In this document: positions 35,986 through 44,918 of the stretch, piece by piece
Position numbering within the stretch: the stretch's first letter is position 1
How the letters are laid out: each line of letters opens with the position of its first letter
Assembly (NCBI GenBank): GCA_002898255.1
Contig: BEIE01000003.1
Location: forward strand, 1-64,000
Source: a bacterium HR28
GTDB lineage: Bacteria > Chloroflexota > Chloroflexia > Thermomicrobiales > Thermomicrobiaceae
DNA: 64,000 bases
Direction of reading: 5' to 3'
Translations under genes and position numbers: made by a program
The notes under the pieces: model-generated
Seen by the model: the letters and a program-made list of their open reading frames with translations, nothing else
Told to the model about the DNA's origin: nothing
The model's database searches: none

Positions 35986-36954
35986 ATGCAGCTCGGTGTG
36001 ATGGTGGCCATCCAGGAAGACGTAACTTGGGAAGGTTGGCTACGGGTTGTCAAGCATGCTGAGCGGCTAGGATTCGAGTCGGTCTGGACCTCCGATCACT
36101 TATGGACCGTCTTTCCAGGAGCTGCACGCCAATCGTTGGCGATGTGGCCGGCGCTCACAGCGGCGGCGCTGCTGACCTCGCGGGTGCGCATTGGGCAGCT
36201 TGTCTCACCGATCACCTATCGGCACCCTGTCGAACTCGCGCAAAATGCAGTCGCGCTGGATCACCTCTCGGGCGGACGGTACATCCTTGGGATCGGAGCA
36301 GGTTGGCAGGAGCGAGAGCATCGAGCGTTTGGATTTCAACTCCCGCCGCCTGGTACGCGGGTCGAGCGGCTACGGGAGACTCTGCAAATAATCCGGGCGT
36401 TGTGGCGTGGTGCGCCGGTGCACCACACAGGCCGCTTCTTCTCGCTGGACGGTGCGGTGCTTCGTCCGACTCCCCTCCGTGGTGAAGGGGTGCCGATTCT
36501 GATTGGAGGTGGAGGAGAACGGCGCACACTACGCGTGGTGGCCGAGTTTGCCGACGAATGGAACCCGGGATTCGTCGATCCGGAGTCGTATCTACGGAAG
36601 AATTCGATACTTGAAGAATTCTGCCGGGAATTGGGTCGGGATCCAGCGTCGATCCGCCGAACGCTCATGATTCCCTATGTTATCGGTCGCTCCCAAGCCG
36701 AGCTCCGAGAGAAGGCATTACGGTTCGCGCACTGGCGAGGAGAAGACCGAGATGGACTCGATCCAGAGCGAGTTCTTGAGGAGCTACGGCGGCGGTGGTG
36801 GCTCGTCGGCACACCGCGGGAGATCGCCAGCCAAATTCGGGGTTGGGCAGCATTGGGTATTCAGCGAATCATGCTGCATATGTTCGATCTGGACGATCTG
36901 GACGGCTTGGAGCTGATGGCGCGAGAAGTGCTCCCCGCTGTTAGTGGTTCATAG
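35986..36954 (+). CDS. LLM-class oxidoreductase, tandem copy 2
   Basis: The 322-residue copy shares the same barrel and motifs as its neighbours. It has VMVAIQEDVTWEGWLRVV, LGFESVWTSDHL, HPVELAQNAVALDHLSGGR, LGIGAGWQEREHRAFG and GVPILIGGGGERRTLRVVAEFADEWNP. It differs at the first motif (VAIQ instead of VEGQ) and in the C-terminal third, so it may accept another substrate. A 128-base AT-rich spacer precedes it, which could hold a separate promoter. The start ATG 35986 follows GGAAGAGGA. Confidence 0.8.
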   Translation: MQLGVMVAIQEDVTWEGWLRVVKHAERLGFESVWTSDHLWTVFPGAARQSLAMWPALTAAALLTSRVRIGQLVSPITYRHPVELAQNAVALDHLSGGRYILGIGAGWQEREHRAFGFQLPPPGTRVERLRETLQIIRALWRGAPVHHTGRFFSLDGAVLRPTPLRGEGVPILIGGGGERRTLRVVAEFADEWNPGFVDPESYLRKNSILEEFCRELGRDPASIRRTLMIPYVIGRSQAELREKALRFAHWRGEDRDGLDPERVLEELRRRWWLVGTPREIASQIRGWAALGIQRIMLHMFDLDDLDGLELMAREVLPAVSGS

Positions 36955-37044
36955 AGAGTGCCGGCGGCAGAAGTGGGCGCTCCGGCCTGATCGCACGGGG
37001 CAGGCACTCCTATACACGAGTCGGCTTCGGGAAGGGAGTAGCGA

Positions 37045-38007
37045 ATGCGTATTGGCATCATGGTCGAGGGTCAGGAGGATGTTACGTGGGAGCGCTGGTT
37101 CCGCGTCGTAGCGCTTGCGGAGGAGTTCGGCTTTGATTCGCTGTGGCGTTCCGATCATCTCTTCTCGGTTATCGGCGTGGTCGAGCGCGAGACCCTCGCG
37201 CTCTGGCCATCACTCACCGCGGTGGCGCTGCGCACGAGTCGGATCACATTCGGACAACTCGTTTCACCGGTGAGTTTCCGGCATCCGGTCGAACTCGCTC
37301 AGCATGCGGTGGCACTCGACCATCTTTCCGGTGGGCGATACGTCCTCGGAGTGGGGGCCGGGTGGTACGGACGAGAGCACGAGGCATTCGGATTTCCGTT
37401 GCTCTCGGTGCGGGAACGGATGGAGCGCCTGGCTGAAGCACTCGAGGTGATCCGCCTGCTCTGGACGGGTGAGGTAGTTTCTTATCGAGGGACATACTAC
37501 CAGCTTGAAGAGGCGCAGCTTCGTCCTCGGCCGTTACGTGAGACTGGCGTGCCCATCGTGATTGGTGGGAGAGGAGAGCGCCGTACTCTGCCGCTTGCAG
37601 CGAGGTATGCGGCCGAGTGGAACGTCACGAATGTCGGCGTGGAGGAGCACGCGCGCAAGATCGCCCTTTTGCACGAGCATTGCCGGGCGATCGGGCGAGA
37701 TCCGGAGGCGGTTGTCTGTTCGTGGATGGTAGCGCACCTTAGCGGTCGCGATAGCTCGGAGCTGGAGGAACGAGCTCACCGGTTGCGGCGGTGGTTCCCC
37801 TTCTGGAATACGCTGAGCCCCGCAGAGGTGATCGCGGAGGCGAAGCGGCGTCATTGGCTCGTTGGTACGCCTGGGGAGGTTCTTGAGCAGATCCAGGCAC
37901 GTGCCGCGATCGGTGTCCGCCGTATCATGCTCCAAACCTTCGATCTCGACGACGTCGATGCACTGCGCTTGATCGCTACGGAGATCGTGCCGGCTGTCGC
38001 CGAGTGA
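37045..38007 (+). CDS. LLM-class oxidoreductase, tandem copy 3
   Basis: The 320-residue copy is nearest to copy 1 in its N-terminal half. GIMVEGQEDVTWERWFRVV, FGFDSLWRSDHL, HPVELAQHAVALDHLSGGR and LGVGAGWYGREHEAFG are shared. In the second half GGRGERRTLPLAARYAAEWN replaces the GGGGER loop of the others, and the region around residues 200-250 has no counterpart. This suggests a different cofactor contact or substrate. It ends just before a hairpin that also carries the stop of the convergent gene. Confidence 0.8.
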   Translation: MRIGIMVEGQEDVTWERWFRVVALAEEFGFDSLWRSDHLFSVIGVVERETLALWPSLTAVALRTSRITFGQLVSPVSFRHPVELAQHAVALDHLSGGRYVLGVGAGWYGREHEAFGFPLLSVRERMERLAEALEVIRLLWTGEVVSYRGTYYQLEEAQLRPRPLRETGVPIVIGGRGERRTLPLAARYAAEWNVTNVGVEEHARKIALLHEHCRAIGRDPEAVVCSWMVAHLSGRDSSELEERAHRLRRWFPFWNTLSPAEVIAEAKRRHWLVGTPGEVLEQIQARAAIGVRRIMLQTFDLDDVDALRLIATEIVPAVAE

Positions 38008-38011
38008 GGAA

Positions 38012-38043
38012 GAGCACCGCGGGGATCATCCCCCGCGGTGCTC
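38012..38043. terminator. Bidirectional hairpin with a stop codon in its loop
   Basis: GAGCACCGCGGGG (38012-38024) and CCCCGCGGTGCTC (38031-38043) form a perfect 13-bp stem around ATCATC. The stop codon of the convergent minus-strand gene (38028-38026) lies in the loop, and its last five codons are in the stem. No T-run follows on either strand. It separates two convergent transcripts. Confidence 0.7.
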
Positions 38044-39591
38044 AAGATCAGCGATGACTTGCAACGCGCAGTTTCGACCCGGTGCGCCGAAGACGGCTCC
38101 ACCTGGCCAGGCCCCCGAGCCGCACAAGTAGAGCCGTTCGATAGCTGATTCATAGCCCGAAAAGCCTGGTGCAGGGCGAAAAGCGAACATCTGGTCGGGC
38201 GTAATTTCGCCGTGGAAAATGTTCCCACCGGTGATGCCGATGATCTCTTCGATATCGCGTGGCCCGAGGACGGCCATGTGGTCGATAGCGTCCCAGATGT
38301 TCGGAGCGTATTCGGCAAGGGTATCGATGATGTTCCGCCCGATTTCGTCCTTCCGCTCTTCCCAGGTACCTTCGGCCAGATCGTACGGGGCGTACTGCAC
38401 GTAGAGCGACATGACATGCTTGCCTGGAGGGGCGAGGCCATCCTCCGTGGCGGATTGGATATAGCAATCCATGAACGGACGTGCCGAAGGACGTCCATGC
38501 TTGCAGTCCTCCCAGGCCCGCTCGAGATAATCGATCGATGGGTTGATCACGATGCCGCCCGTATGCTGCGGTCCAACCTGCGTACCAGGATAGCAACGGA
38601 AGTTAGGCAGTTGGTTGAGACCAAGCAGGACTTTCACCACTGACCCCTTGACTTTCATCCGCGCGATCGCTTCGCGGAACGACGCTGGCAGGTGGTGGGC
38701 GGGTACCATGCGGAGAAATGTTCGCTGCGGGTCAGCGTTGGAAAGAATCGCGCGGGCGGTGAAACGGCGGCCGTCGACAAGCCGCACACCTCGCGCTACG
38801 CCGTCGATAACGTCGATCTCCGCCACTTCGGCGTCCGTGAGGATGCTGACACCGTGGTCGCGACAAAAGCCGGCGAGGGCTTCGGCGATCGTACCCATCC
38901 CGCCGCGGACGAAACCCCAGGCTCCTTGATGGCCGTTGAGATTCCCAAGCAAATGGTGAAACTTCACATAGGCAGTGCCCGGTGACTTGGGACCGAGGTT
39001 TACACCGATGACCCCGCCCGTGCAGAGAGGGGCCTTGATTTCTTCACTTTCGAAGAAGAAATCAAGCACCTCAGCGATGCTCTTCATCAGGAGGGTACGG
39101 AGATCCGCGAGTCCTTCTGGCCCCTGGAACGCCTGCTCGAGTTCAGCAAGCGTGGGAGCAGGTCGCAGGAGGAAGGGACGGAAACGGGCGATCATGCGGT
39201 TCCACATTGCCCAGTAATCGTCCCAGCGTTCGGCGTCGCGACGCGAGAACTTCCGGAGCTCCTCGCGAGTGCGGCGTTCGTCCAGGAAAACCATGAGATA
39301 GCGGCCGTCTGGGAAGGGGACGAAGTATTGTGGATCAAAGGGACGCACCTCATAACCGTACTTTGGGAGCTCGAGATCACGTACCACTTCTGGGAGGAGT
39401 AAGCTGCAAACATACGAGCAAGTCGAGAGCCGGTATCCGGGAAAGTGCTCCTCGGTCACGGTCGCGCCGCCGATGATGGAACGCCGTTCGAGCACGAGTA
39501 CGCGCTTCCCGGCCCGGGCCAGATAACCAGCTGCGATGAGGCCATTGTGGCCGGAGCCAATGACAATTGCGTCGTAGTCCGGTCTCGTCAT
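38026..39591 (-). CDS. FAD-dependent oxidoreductase, phytoene-desaturase-like
   Basis: The 521-residue protein begins with the dinucleotide-binding motif DAIVIGSGHNGLIAAGYLARAG followed by VLVLERRSIIGGATVTEE, as in phytoene desaturase and PYROXD2-type flavoproteins. GGMGTIAEALAGFCRDHGV is the conserved central loop. The C-terminal CGSGAWPGGAVFGAPGRNCA is the second FAD-binding motif of the same group. The substrate is unknown; carotenoid-like or other hydrophobic substrates are typical. No crtB or carotenoid gene is near. The ATG at 39591 has a GGAGGG site. The stop lies in a hairpin loop. Confidence 0.85.
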   Translation of the reverse strand: MTRPDYDAIVIGSGHNGLIAAGYLARAGKRVLVLERRSIIGGATVTEEHFPGYRLSTCSYVCSLLLPEVVRDLELPKYGYEVRPFDPQYFVPFPDGRYLMVFLDERRTREELRKFSRRDAERWDDYWAMWNRMIARFRPFLLRPAPTLAELEQAFQGPEGLADLRTLLMKSIAEVLDFFFESEEIKAPLCTGGVIGVNLGPKSPGTAYVKFHHLLGNLNGHQGAWGFVRGGMGTIAEALAGFCRDHGVSILTDAEVAEIDVIDGVARGVRLVDGRRFTARAILSNADPQRTFLRMVPAHHLPASFREAIARMKVKGSVVKVLLGLNQLPNFRCYPGTQVGPQHTGGIVINPSIDYLERAWEDCKHGRPSARPFMDCYIQSATEDGLAPPGKHVMSLYVQYAPYDLAEGTWEERKDEIGRNIIDTLAEYAPNIWDAIDHMAVLGPRDIEEIIGITGGNIFHGEITPDQMFAFRPAPGFSGYESAIERLYLCGSGAWPGGAVFGAPGRNCALQVIADLEHRGG

Positions 39592-40063
39592 CTTGCCCTC
39601 CTTGCCAATTGAGTGCCACCTCCAGCTACACGTCATCGTCGCTGACGACGGAGTGGTTTGCAAGAGCGCGGCGGCTCCGCGGTACTCCCTTGATGACGGC
39701 CAGCATGGAACGACTTCGGGACACTCCGTTCTCCATCCGCTCGTCCTTCAACGAGTGCGGTTGGAGTGGTTGGACGGTATAGGGGCCCTGGTGTGGCCAC
39801 AGATGTGGCAGTGGGGCAACTATGCTGTGGCAAGCTGTGGATGTCTGGGGGACTGACTCTTTGCCTGCCAGCAGTCTACCTCCCTGACAGCGCTGAAGTT
39901 GTGCGGGGTGCGAGGGGGCGCACTGTGCGTACAAAAAGCAGTGCTGCCGTCGACACTGTTCGGGTCGAGAAAGGGCGTGAAACAGCGCACGAGGGGCTGG
40001 AATGGGACTGACACCGCGATGCGGTGAGGAATGCGTACTGTGTCACGGAGTCCGAAAGAATGC
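39592..40063. other. Intergenic stretch upstream of the flavoprotein gene
   Basis: About 470 bases between the flavoprotein start and the ACIII terminator. It contains several TTGG-rich and TGTGG-rich segments and short frames, but nothing with a good ribosome site and protein-like composition. A promoter for the flavoprotein gene should be here, but no clean -35/-10 pair was found. Confidence 0.35.
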
Positions 40064-40091
40064 GACGCCCAGCCGTGAACGGCTGGGCGTC
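40064..40091 (-). terminator. Terminator-like hairpin of the ACIII operon
   Basis: GACGCCCAGCC (40064-40074) and GGCTGGGCGTC (40081-40091) form an 11-bp perfect stem around GTGAAC. On the minus strand the stem is followed by GCATTCTTTCGG, a weak T tract. It lies 30 bases past the stop of the last ACIII gene. Confidence 0.65.
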
Positions 40092-40120
40092 TGACGGAGG
40101 TGCGGTCCCTGAGGGTGAAC

Positions 40121-40717
40121 TTATGGCTGCTGTTGGAGCTGACGGATGTAGCTGACCAGCGCCCAACGCTGCTCGGGAGTGAGCAACTTGCCGAACGCGG
40201 GCATGTTCGTTAGGCCACCTGGATATTGGGTCTGGTGCTGGGGTGAGGTGTAGCCATTGGTCAGGATCCAGTACAACTCTCCATCGGTGCGGGCGACGAC
40301 TGCTGGATCCTTAAGGTTGGCTGGTGGTACTGCGCCCTGCACGAGTCCCCAGTAGACCGCGAGTGGCCCCTTACCGTCCCCCTGCGGACCATGGCAGGCA
40401 ACACAGTTCACCTGGAAGAGCTGTTGCCCACGAGCCGCAGCTTGTGGATCATTAGCCAGGGGATTCTGGAGATTGCGCGCTTCTTCGAAGGTGTACTGCG
40501 GCTCCCCACCAGTGATCGGGACAACCCCAGCAGGGATGTCAAGTCGGGGTGGCTCCTGGGCACGGAACGATTTCTGGTAATGCATTTCGCTAAAAAAGTC
40601 GATAGGATAAGTGTTGCTCGAGACACAGGCACTGCCGAGAATGGTGAGCAGCGAGCCTGCCAGCACTCCGAGCAGGAAACGGCGGCTCAGACGTGAGCTG
40701 AAGAACTGCCACATCAT
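40121..40717 (-). CDS. actE: ACIII monoheme cytochrome c lipoprotein subunit ActE
   Basis: The 198-residue protein has a lipoprotein signal peptide with lipobox LGSAC and one heme-binding CVACH motif, with a plausible axial Met in NMPAFG. The pattern matches the monoheme ActE subunit of alternative complex III, which receives electrons from ActA on the outer side. It is the last gene of the operon. The start ATG is at 40717. The next upstream gene is ActD. Confidence 0.85.
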   Translation of the reverse strand: MMWQFFSSRLSRRFLLGVLAGSLLTILGSACVSSNTYPIDFFSEMHYQKSFRAQEPPRLDIPAGVVPITGGEPQYTFEEARNLQNPLANDPQAAARGQQLFQVNCVACHGPQGDGKGPLAVYWGLVQGAVPPANLKDPAVVARTDGELYWILTNGYTSPQHQTQYPGGLTNMPAFGKLLTPEQRWALVSYIRQLQQQP

Positions 40718-40737
40718 TCTGTCTCCCTCTCACCCCG

Positions 40738-41277
40738 CTAGCCCCGTGCCGGCTGTTGCCCGGCCTTGCCACCCTCGGTGAGGATGTCCTCAGGATTTGC
40801 CTTGCGGAGCGCTTCGATGGCGCGTGCTTCGCGCTCCGGCGCGGTACGGACCAGGATACCGATGTATCCCTGAGTAATGCGCGGGTCGTAGAGTGCGCGA
40901 CCGATCCAAGGGAGGCGCGATTCAAAGAGCACGCCGAGTACCGTGAAGATGAGGGCACCGAGCATCGTTCCCTCGTACATGATGATGATCATTGGAGGAA
41001 TGGACAGGAGTGGTTTCCCTCCCGTCATGAGAGGGAAGGAGAGCTGCGTGCCGCCAGTGATGAGGAGACCCGCCGCGAAGCCGCAGGCAGCTCCGATCAG
41101 GGGGAAGACGAAGAGTCGGTGGATACCAGACTCTTCACCGAAGGTCCCCTCAGGGTACGGTGCATTGGAGAGCACCTCGAATTCGTTCCGGCTGAACCCA
41201 GCCTCGCGGAGCGCATCGGCTGCAGCCACTGCCGAATCGAGATCGCGGTAGAGTCCGAGAACTTCGCGAATTGCCAT
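40738..41277 (-). CDS. actD: ACIII membrane subunit ActD (DUF3341)
   Basis: The 179-residue protein is of the DUF3341 type found as ActD in alternative complex III. It has an N-terminal soluble part (LDSAVAAADALREAGF) and two hydrophobic helices (FVFPLIGAACGFAAGLLI, MIIIMYEGTMLGALIFTVLG). A C-terminal domain (YIGILVRTAPEREARAIEAL) completes it. It anchors the complex and carries no cofactor. It lies between ActC and ActE. Confidence 0.85.
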   Translation of the reverse strand: MAIREVLGLYRDLDSAVAAADALREAGFSRNEFEVLSNAPYPEGTFGEESGIHRLFVFPLIGAACGFAAGLLITGGTQLSFPLMTGGKPLLSIPPMIIIMYEGTMLGALIFTVLGVLFESRLPWIGRALYDPRITQGYIGILVRTAPEREARAIEALRKANPEDILTEGGKAGQQPARG

Positions 41278-41310
41278 CGTCGCCTCGCTTTCCCTTGCCT
41301 GCCCGCCGAC

Positions 41311-42684
41311 CTAGAACTCCCGCACGATCGCGTTGACCACGCGCTTACCCACTTGCAGCTGCTGTGCGAAGTGCTGTCCTTCTTTCTCCTCCCAAACCGA
41401 AATCGGTGGGAAGATCTTGGAGAACACGAGCAAGAGGAACCCGACGAGCGCGAAGGATCCAAGGACGATGCTGATCTCAACGATCGATGGCCGGTACCAG
41501 TTCCAATCGAAGGTCCATTCGTACTTTCGCATGAGCCCCGGCTTGATAAGCCAGTAGCGTTCGGCCCACATGCCGACGTTCACGAGGATCGAGGTCCAGA
41601 ACATAATCTTCACGTTGCGGCGGAAGCGCTGAAAGATCCAGATAGGAACTGGGATGAAGTACCCGAAGATGAAGATGAGCGCTGTGAGGACATTAAACGG
41701 CCACTGGAAGAGGCGGAATTGCATGATTTCCAGTTCACGAGCCTCCTGCGGGTAGATTGCGAAGAAGATGTCGAGGAGGAAGAACCAGAGCCAGCCGGTC
41801 CCGACGGCGATGAGGAGCCGGCCGATCGCGTCGAAGTGCTCGAGCCGGATGTAATGATCGAACCGGAACAACCAGCGCATCAAAGCCATAAGCGTGACAA
41901 CCGCGGAGACACCAGAGTGAATAGCTCCGATAACGAAGTACGGTGCGAAAACTGTGGCATGCCAGGTTGGAACCAGCGAAACAGCGAAGTCCCAGGACAC
42001 GATGGAGTGGACGGAGACGAAAACCGGCAAGATGAGACCGGAAAGCAGGAATCCGGCAATCGTCTGCATCTTCCACTGGCGTTCGTTCCCACGCCACCCC
42101 AGTGCGAGGATGGTGTAAAGCACCTTGCGCCAGCCGGTGGTGCGGTCGCGGGCGAGTGCCATGTCGGGGATCATCGTCGTGTAGAGGAAAAGCGTCGAAC
42201 CGGTGAGGTATGTCAAGATCGCGCTCGGATCCCAGACGAGTGGGCCGCGGACGTCCGGCCAGAGGTTGCGCCAGAAGTCGTAGGGGAAGACCCAGTAAAG
42301 GGTCCGCCAGGGACGGCCGGTGTGGATAACAGGGTGGAGCATCGCAGTCATGAGGCTAAATATCGTCATCACCTCGGCGGCGCGGGTGACCGGTCGGCGC
42401 CACTCTGCCTGGGTGAGGCGAAGAATTGCCGAAATCATCACGCCGGCGTGACTAATACCGATCCAGAACACGAAGTTGACGATCATGAAGCCCCACATGT
42501 TCGGGCGTTGGAGGCCAGTGACGCCGAGGCCCCAGTAGAACATCCAGCTCACTGCGAACACAAAGATGGCGAGTACGGCACCCAGGCCGATGAACCCGAC
42601 CCACATCATCGGGGTCGTTGTGACAAGCGGTCGTAGGAGTTCTCGCGTAATTTCCTCTTCACCGAGCCGATGACGCTCTTGCAT
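41311..42684 (-). CDS. actC: ACIII NrfD-family quinol-site subunit ActC
   Basis: The 457-residue integral membrane protein has about ten helices. The NrfD-type signature appears as FWIGISHAGVMISAILRLT, EVMTIFSLMTAMLHPVIHTG and YGWVFP-like residues after the third helix. These regions lie near the quinol site in known ACIII structures. It best matches ActC in these positions. The ATG at 42684 has a GGGGGA site. The gene lies between ActF-like and ActD. Confidence 0.85.
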   Translation of the reverse strand: MQERHRLGEEEITRELLRPLVTTTPMMWVGFIGLGAVLAIFVFAVSWMFYWGLGVTGLQRPNMWGFMIVNFVFWIGISHAGVMISAILRLTQAEWRRPVTRAAEVMTIFSLMTAMLHPVIHTGRPWRTLYWVFPYDFWRNLWPDVRGPLVWDPSAILTYLTGSTLFLYTTMIPDMALARDRTTGWRKVLYTILALGWRGNERQWKMQTIAGFLLSGLILPVFVSVHSIVSWDFAVSLVPTWHATVFAPYFVIGAIHSGVSAVVTLMALMRWLFRFDHYIRLEHFDAIGRLLIAVGTGWLWFFLLDIFFAIYPQEARELEIMQFRLFQWPFNVLTALIFIFGYFIPVPIWIFQRFRRNVKIMFWTSILVNVGMWAERYWLIKPGLMRKYEWTFDWNWYRPSIVEISIVLGSFALVGFLLLVFSKIFPPISVWEEKEGQHFAQQLQVGKRVVNAIVREF

Positions 42685-42727
42685 CGCAGTCCCCCAGCCT
42701 CGCTCTCCCGCACTCAACCGACGAGCT

Positions 42728-44122
42728 TCACTCCGGCTTACCGACGACAATCAACCGCGCATGCTTGAATGGCTTGTGTGCGCGGAGCCATAGACCACCG
42801 ACCACCTCAGCAACCGAGGGGAAGGGCAAATACCGAACCGCCCAGAGGACCAGCATAAGGGCTCCAGCGAGCATCCCCACAAGAATCAGGAGATCGCTGA
42901 TGCCTGGGACGTAGGCAGCAGGAATTTCGTGGAGTTCGTGCGCATTACCCATGAGGGCGCTGTCCGGCTGGGAAAAGGCAGCAGAAGTCAACCGGATCCG
43001 ATCAATCAGGTTGCCGAGCAGCACGATTGTGGCAACCACGGTCGGGCCAGCGATACTCCGGCGAATTGGATTCCACATGAGGATCAAGAGCGGTAACGCA
43101 AAGTTCATAGCGAAGGAGAGCACGAAGGGCCAACGATAGGTTTCAGCCATAAGAAGCTTCAGGACACTGATCTCTCGCGGCGTGCGGCCATACCAGAAGA
43201 TAATGAACTCCGACCACCAGAAGTAGAACCAGAGGAGTGAGAAGGCGAGCAGAAGCTTCCCAAGTGCCCAGAACTGCTCACGGCCGAGGTAGTCTGCTTG
43301 CCCGCCCCAGCGTCGCAAGACCGCCATCGTCACAATGGTCAAGGCGATACCAGCCTGAAAGGATGTGATGGTGAAGTACGCCGGAAAGACGGCGGTGAAA
43401 TACCCTGGAATAAGCGCGATGATGAAGTCTGACGAGAGGACGGTCATGACTGGGACATAGATGAGCACATACAAGACACCGATATTGTTGACGACCTTCT
43501 CGTAGATGCGCCACTGGCGGTGCGAGCCGACCCAACCACGGCTTAGCCAGGCCGCCAGGCCCCGCTGTGCCGGCGCGCCGTGGTCTCGCACGATAGCGAG
43601 ATCCGGCAAGCTACTGAACCAGGCGAAGAGATAGCCGGCGCCAGTGAGTGTGAGCATCAAAATGGCTCCCCAGAGCCACGGCGAGAGTGGCCAGCCGAAC
43701 CAGATCGAGAGCCGGTCCTCGGTGCCGGGAAAGGTTGGAAGCAAGAGGAGATACAGCAAGAAGGGGATGATCAGTGTCACACCCCAGATCTCCGACGCCC
43801 GGTTGACTGGCCGGCGCCAGTGGCTGCGTGCCACCCGGAGTGCCGTGGAGAGAGCCGGCGCCGCGGCTGCGGTCGACATCAGGTACAGAAATGCCGCAGC
43901 CACGTACGTCCAGGCTTGTCGGTTTGCGAACCCCTGCCGCAGAGGGGCCGCCACGATCGCGACGATCCCGAGGACGAACAGGACTAGACAAATTAGGAGG
44001 GGTGTGCGTAGGCGCCGTCCGACCTCTCGGAGCCAGCCGAGCGCGCTCCCAAGGACGTCGGACGGTGTCAGCTCCCAAGTTCGCTGAAGTTCGTGTCCAT
44101 GCGCGTGACCGTGCGTCGCCAT
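42728..44122 (-). CDS. actF: ACIII NrfD-family membrane subunit ActF-like
   Basis: The 464-residue protein is a second NrfD-type membrane protein with about ten helices. The N-terminus is His-rich (HGHAHGHE), and AWTYVAAAFLYLMSTAAAAP leads the first helices. SHWRRPVNRASEIW parallels the WRRPVTRAAEVM motif of ActC. It is the expected second NrfD subunit of ACIII. Here it precedes ActC instead of following ActE, so naming it ActF relies on content, not order. It could be named ActC2. Confidence 0.7.
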   Translation of the reverse strand: MATHGHAHGHELQRTWELTPSDVLGSALGWLREVGRRLRTPLLICLVLFVLGIVAIVAAPLRQGFANRQAWTYVAAAFLYLMSTAAAAPALSTALRVARSHWRRPVNRASEIWGVTLIIPFLLYLLLLPTFPGTEDRLSIWFGWPLSPWLWGAILMLTLTGAGYLFAWFSSLPDLAIVRDHGAPAQRGLAAWLSRGWVGSHRQWRIYEKVVNNIGVLYVLIYVPVMTVLSSDFIIALIPGYFTAVFPAYFTITSFQAGIALTIVTMAVLRRWGGQADYLGREQFWALGKLLLAFSLLWFYFWWSEFIIFWYGRTPREISVLKLLMAETYRWPFVLSFAMNFALPLLILMWNPIRRSIAGPTVVATIVLLGNLIDRIRLTSAAFSQPDSALMGNAHELHEIPAAYVPGISDLLILVGMLAGALMLVLWAVRYLPFPSVAEVVGGLWLRAHKPFKHARLIVVGKPE

Positions 44123-44153
44123 AAGCTCTCACCCCGTTCTGCTCTGCCGCACA

Positions 44154-44882
44154 TCAGTGCGCCTCTGCCGCTGTGGCAGTGGCCTCGACATCAACCTTCT
44201 TTAGGTAGTACACGTTCGGCTCCGTGCCGAGATCTTCGAGGAGCCGATAGACTCGGTGTTCTCGCTCGGCTTGCGCAAGGAGCTGGCTCACGGCGCTGTT
44301 CGGATCGTCCAGGTCGCCGAAGACGATCGCATTGGTGGGGCATGCCTGCGCGCATGCCGTTGTCACCTCATCGGTTCGCAGAGCACGCCCTTCCACTTTC
44401 GCCTTCTGCTCGGCTTTGACGATCCGGTGCACACAGAAGTTGCACTTCTCCATCACGCCACGGCTACGCACTGTCACGTCAGGATTGAGCTGGTTCTTAA
44501 GTGAGTCGGGCCACTTGGGCTCCCAGAAGTTGAAAAACCGGACATGCCAGTGGCAGTTGATTGAACAATAGCGAGTACCGATGCAGCGGTTATACACCTG
44601 CATGTTGATGCCTTCGGTTGTGTGATAGGTCGCATAAACCGGGCAGACCGGCTCACAGGGGGCGTTGGTGCACTGCATGCACGGCACCGGGATGTAGCGC
44701 GCCTTGACGTTGGGAAACTCGCCCTCCCAATAGCGCTCAAGGCGAATCCAGGCAATAGCACGGCGTTGGTGATAGACGTCTTCGGTATTGATGGGAACAT
44801 TGTTCTCTGCCTGACAGGCGACGACGCAGGCGCCGCAGCCGATACATCGATCGAGGTCGATCACCATTCCCCAGCGTGGCAT
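44154..44882 (-). CDS. actB2: ACIII iron-sulfur subunit ActB2
   Basis: The 242-residue protein is a ferredoxin-type subunit with four Cys clusters: CIGCGACVVAC, CMQCTNAPCEPVCPV, CIGTRYCSINC and CNFCVHR/CAQACPTNA. It matches the C-terminal part of ActB in other species and related NrfC/PsrB subunits. It carries electrons from ActC to ActA. Here it is encoded as a separate gene after ActB1. It is preceded by GGAGGGACGG-like bases. Confidence 0.88.
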   Translation of the reverse strand: MPRWGMVIDLDRCIGCGACVVACQAENNVPINTEDVYHQRRAIAWIRLERYWEGEFPNVKARYIPVPCMQCTNAPCEPVCPVYATYHTTEGINMQVYNRCIGTRYCSINCHWHVRFFNFWEPKWPDSLKNQLNPDVTVRSRGVMEKCNFCVHRIVKAEQKAKVEGRALRTDEVTTACAQACPTNAIVFGDLDDPNSAVSQLLAQAEREHRVYRLLEDLGTEPNVYYLKKVDVEATATAAEAH

Positions 44883-44918
44883 GCGTTCCGTCCCTCTCCC
44901 TTTGCCCGCTTGACGCGT

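Noticed and set aside
40756-42636. 626-codon plus-strand frame through the ACIII genes
   Set aside because: Its residues are a mirror of well-recognised ActC and ActD genes on the minus strand; the acidic, low-complexity translation is an antisense artefact of high GC.
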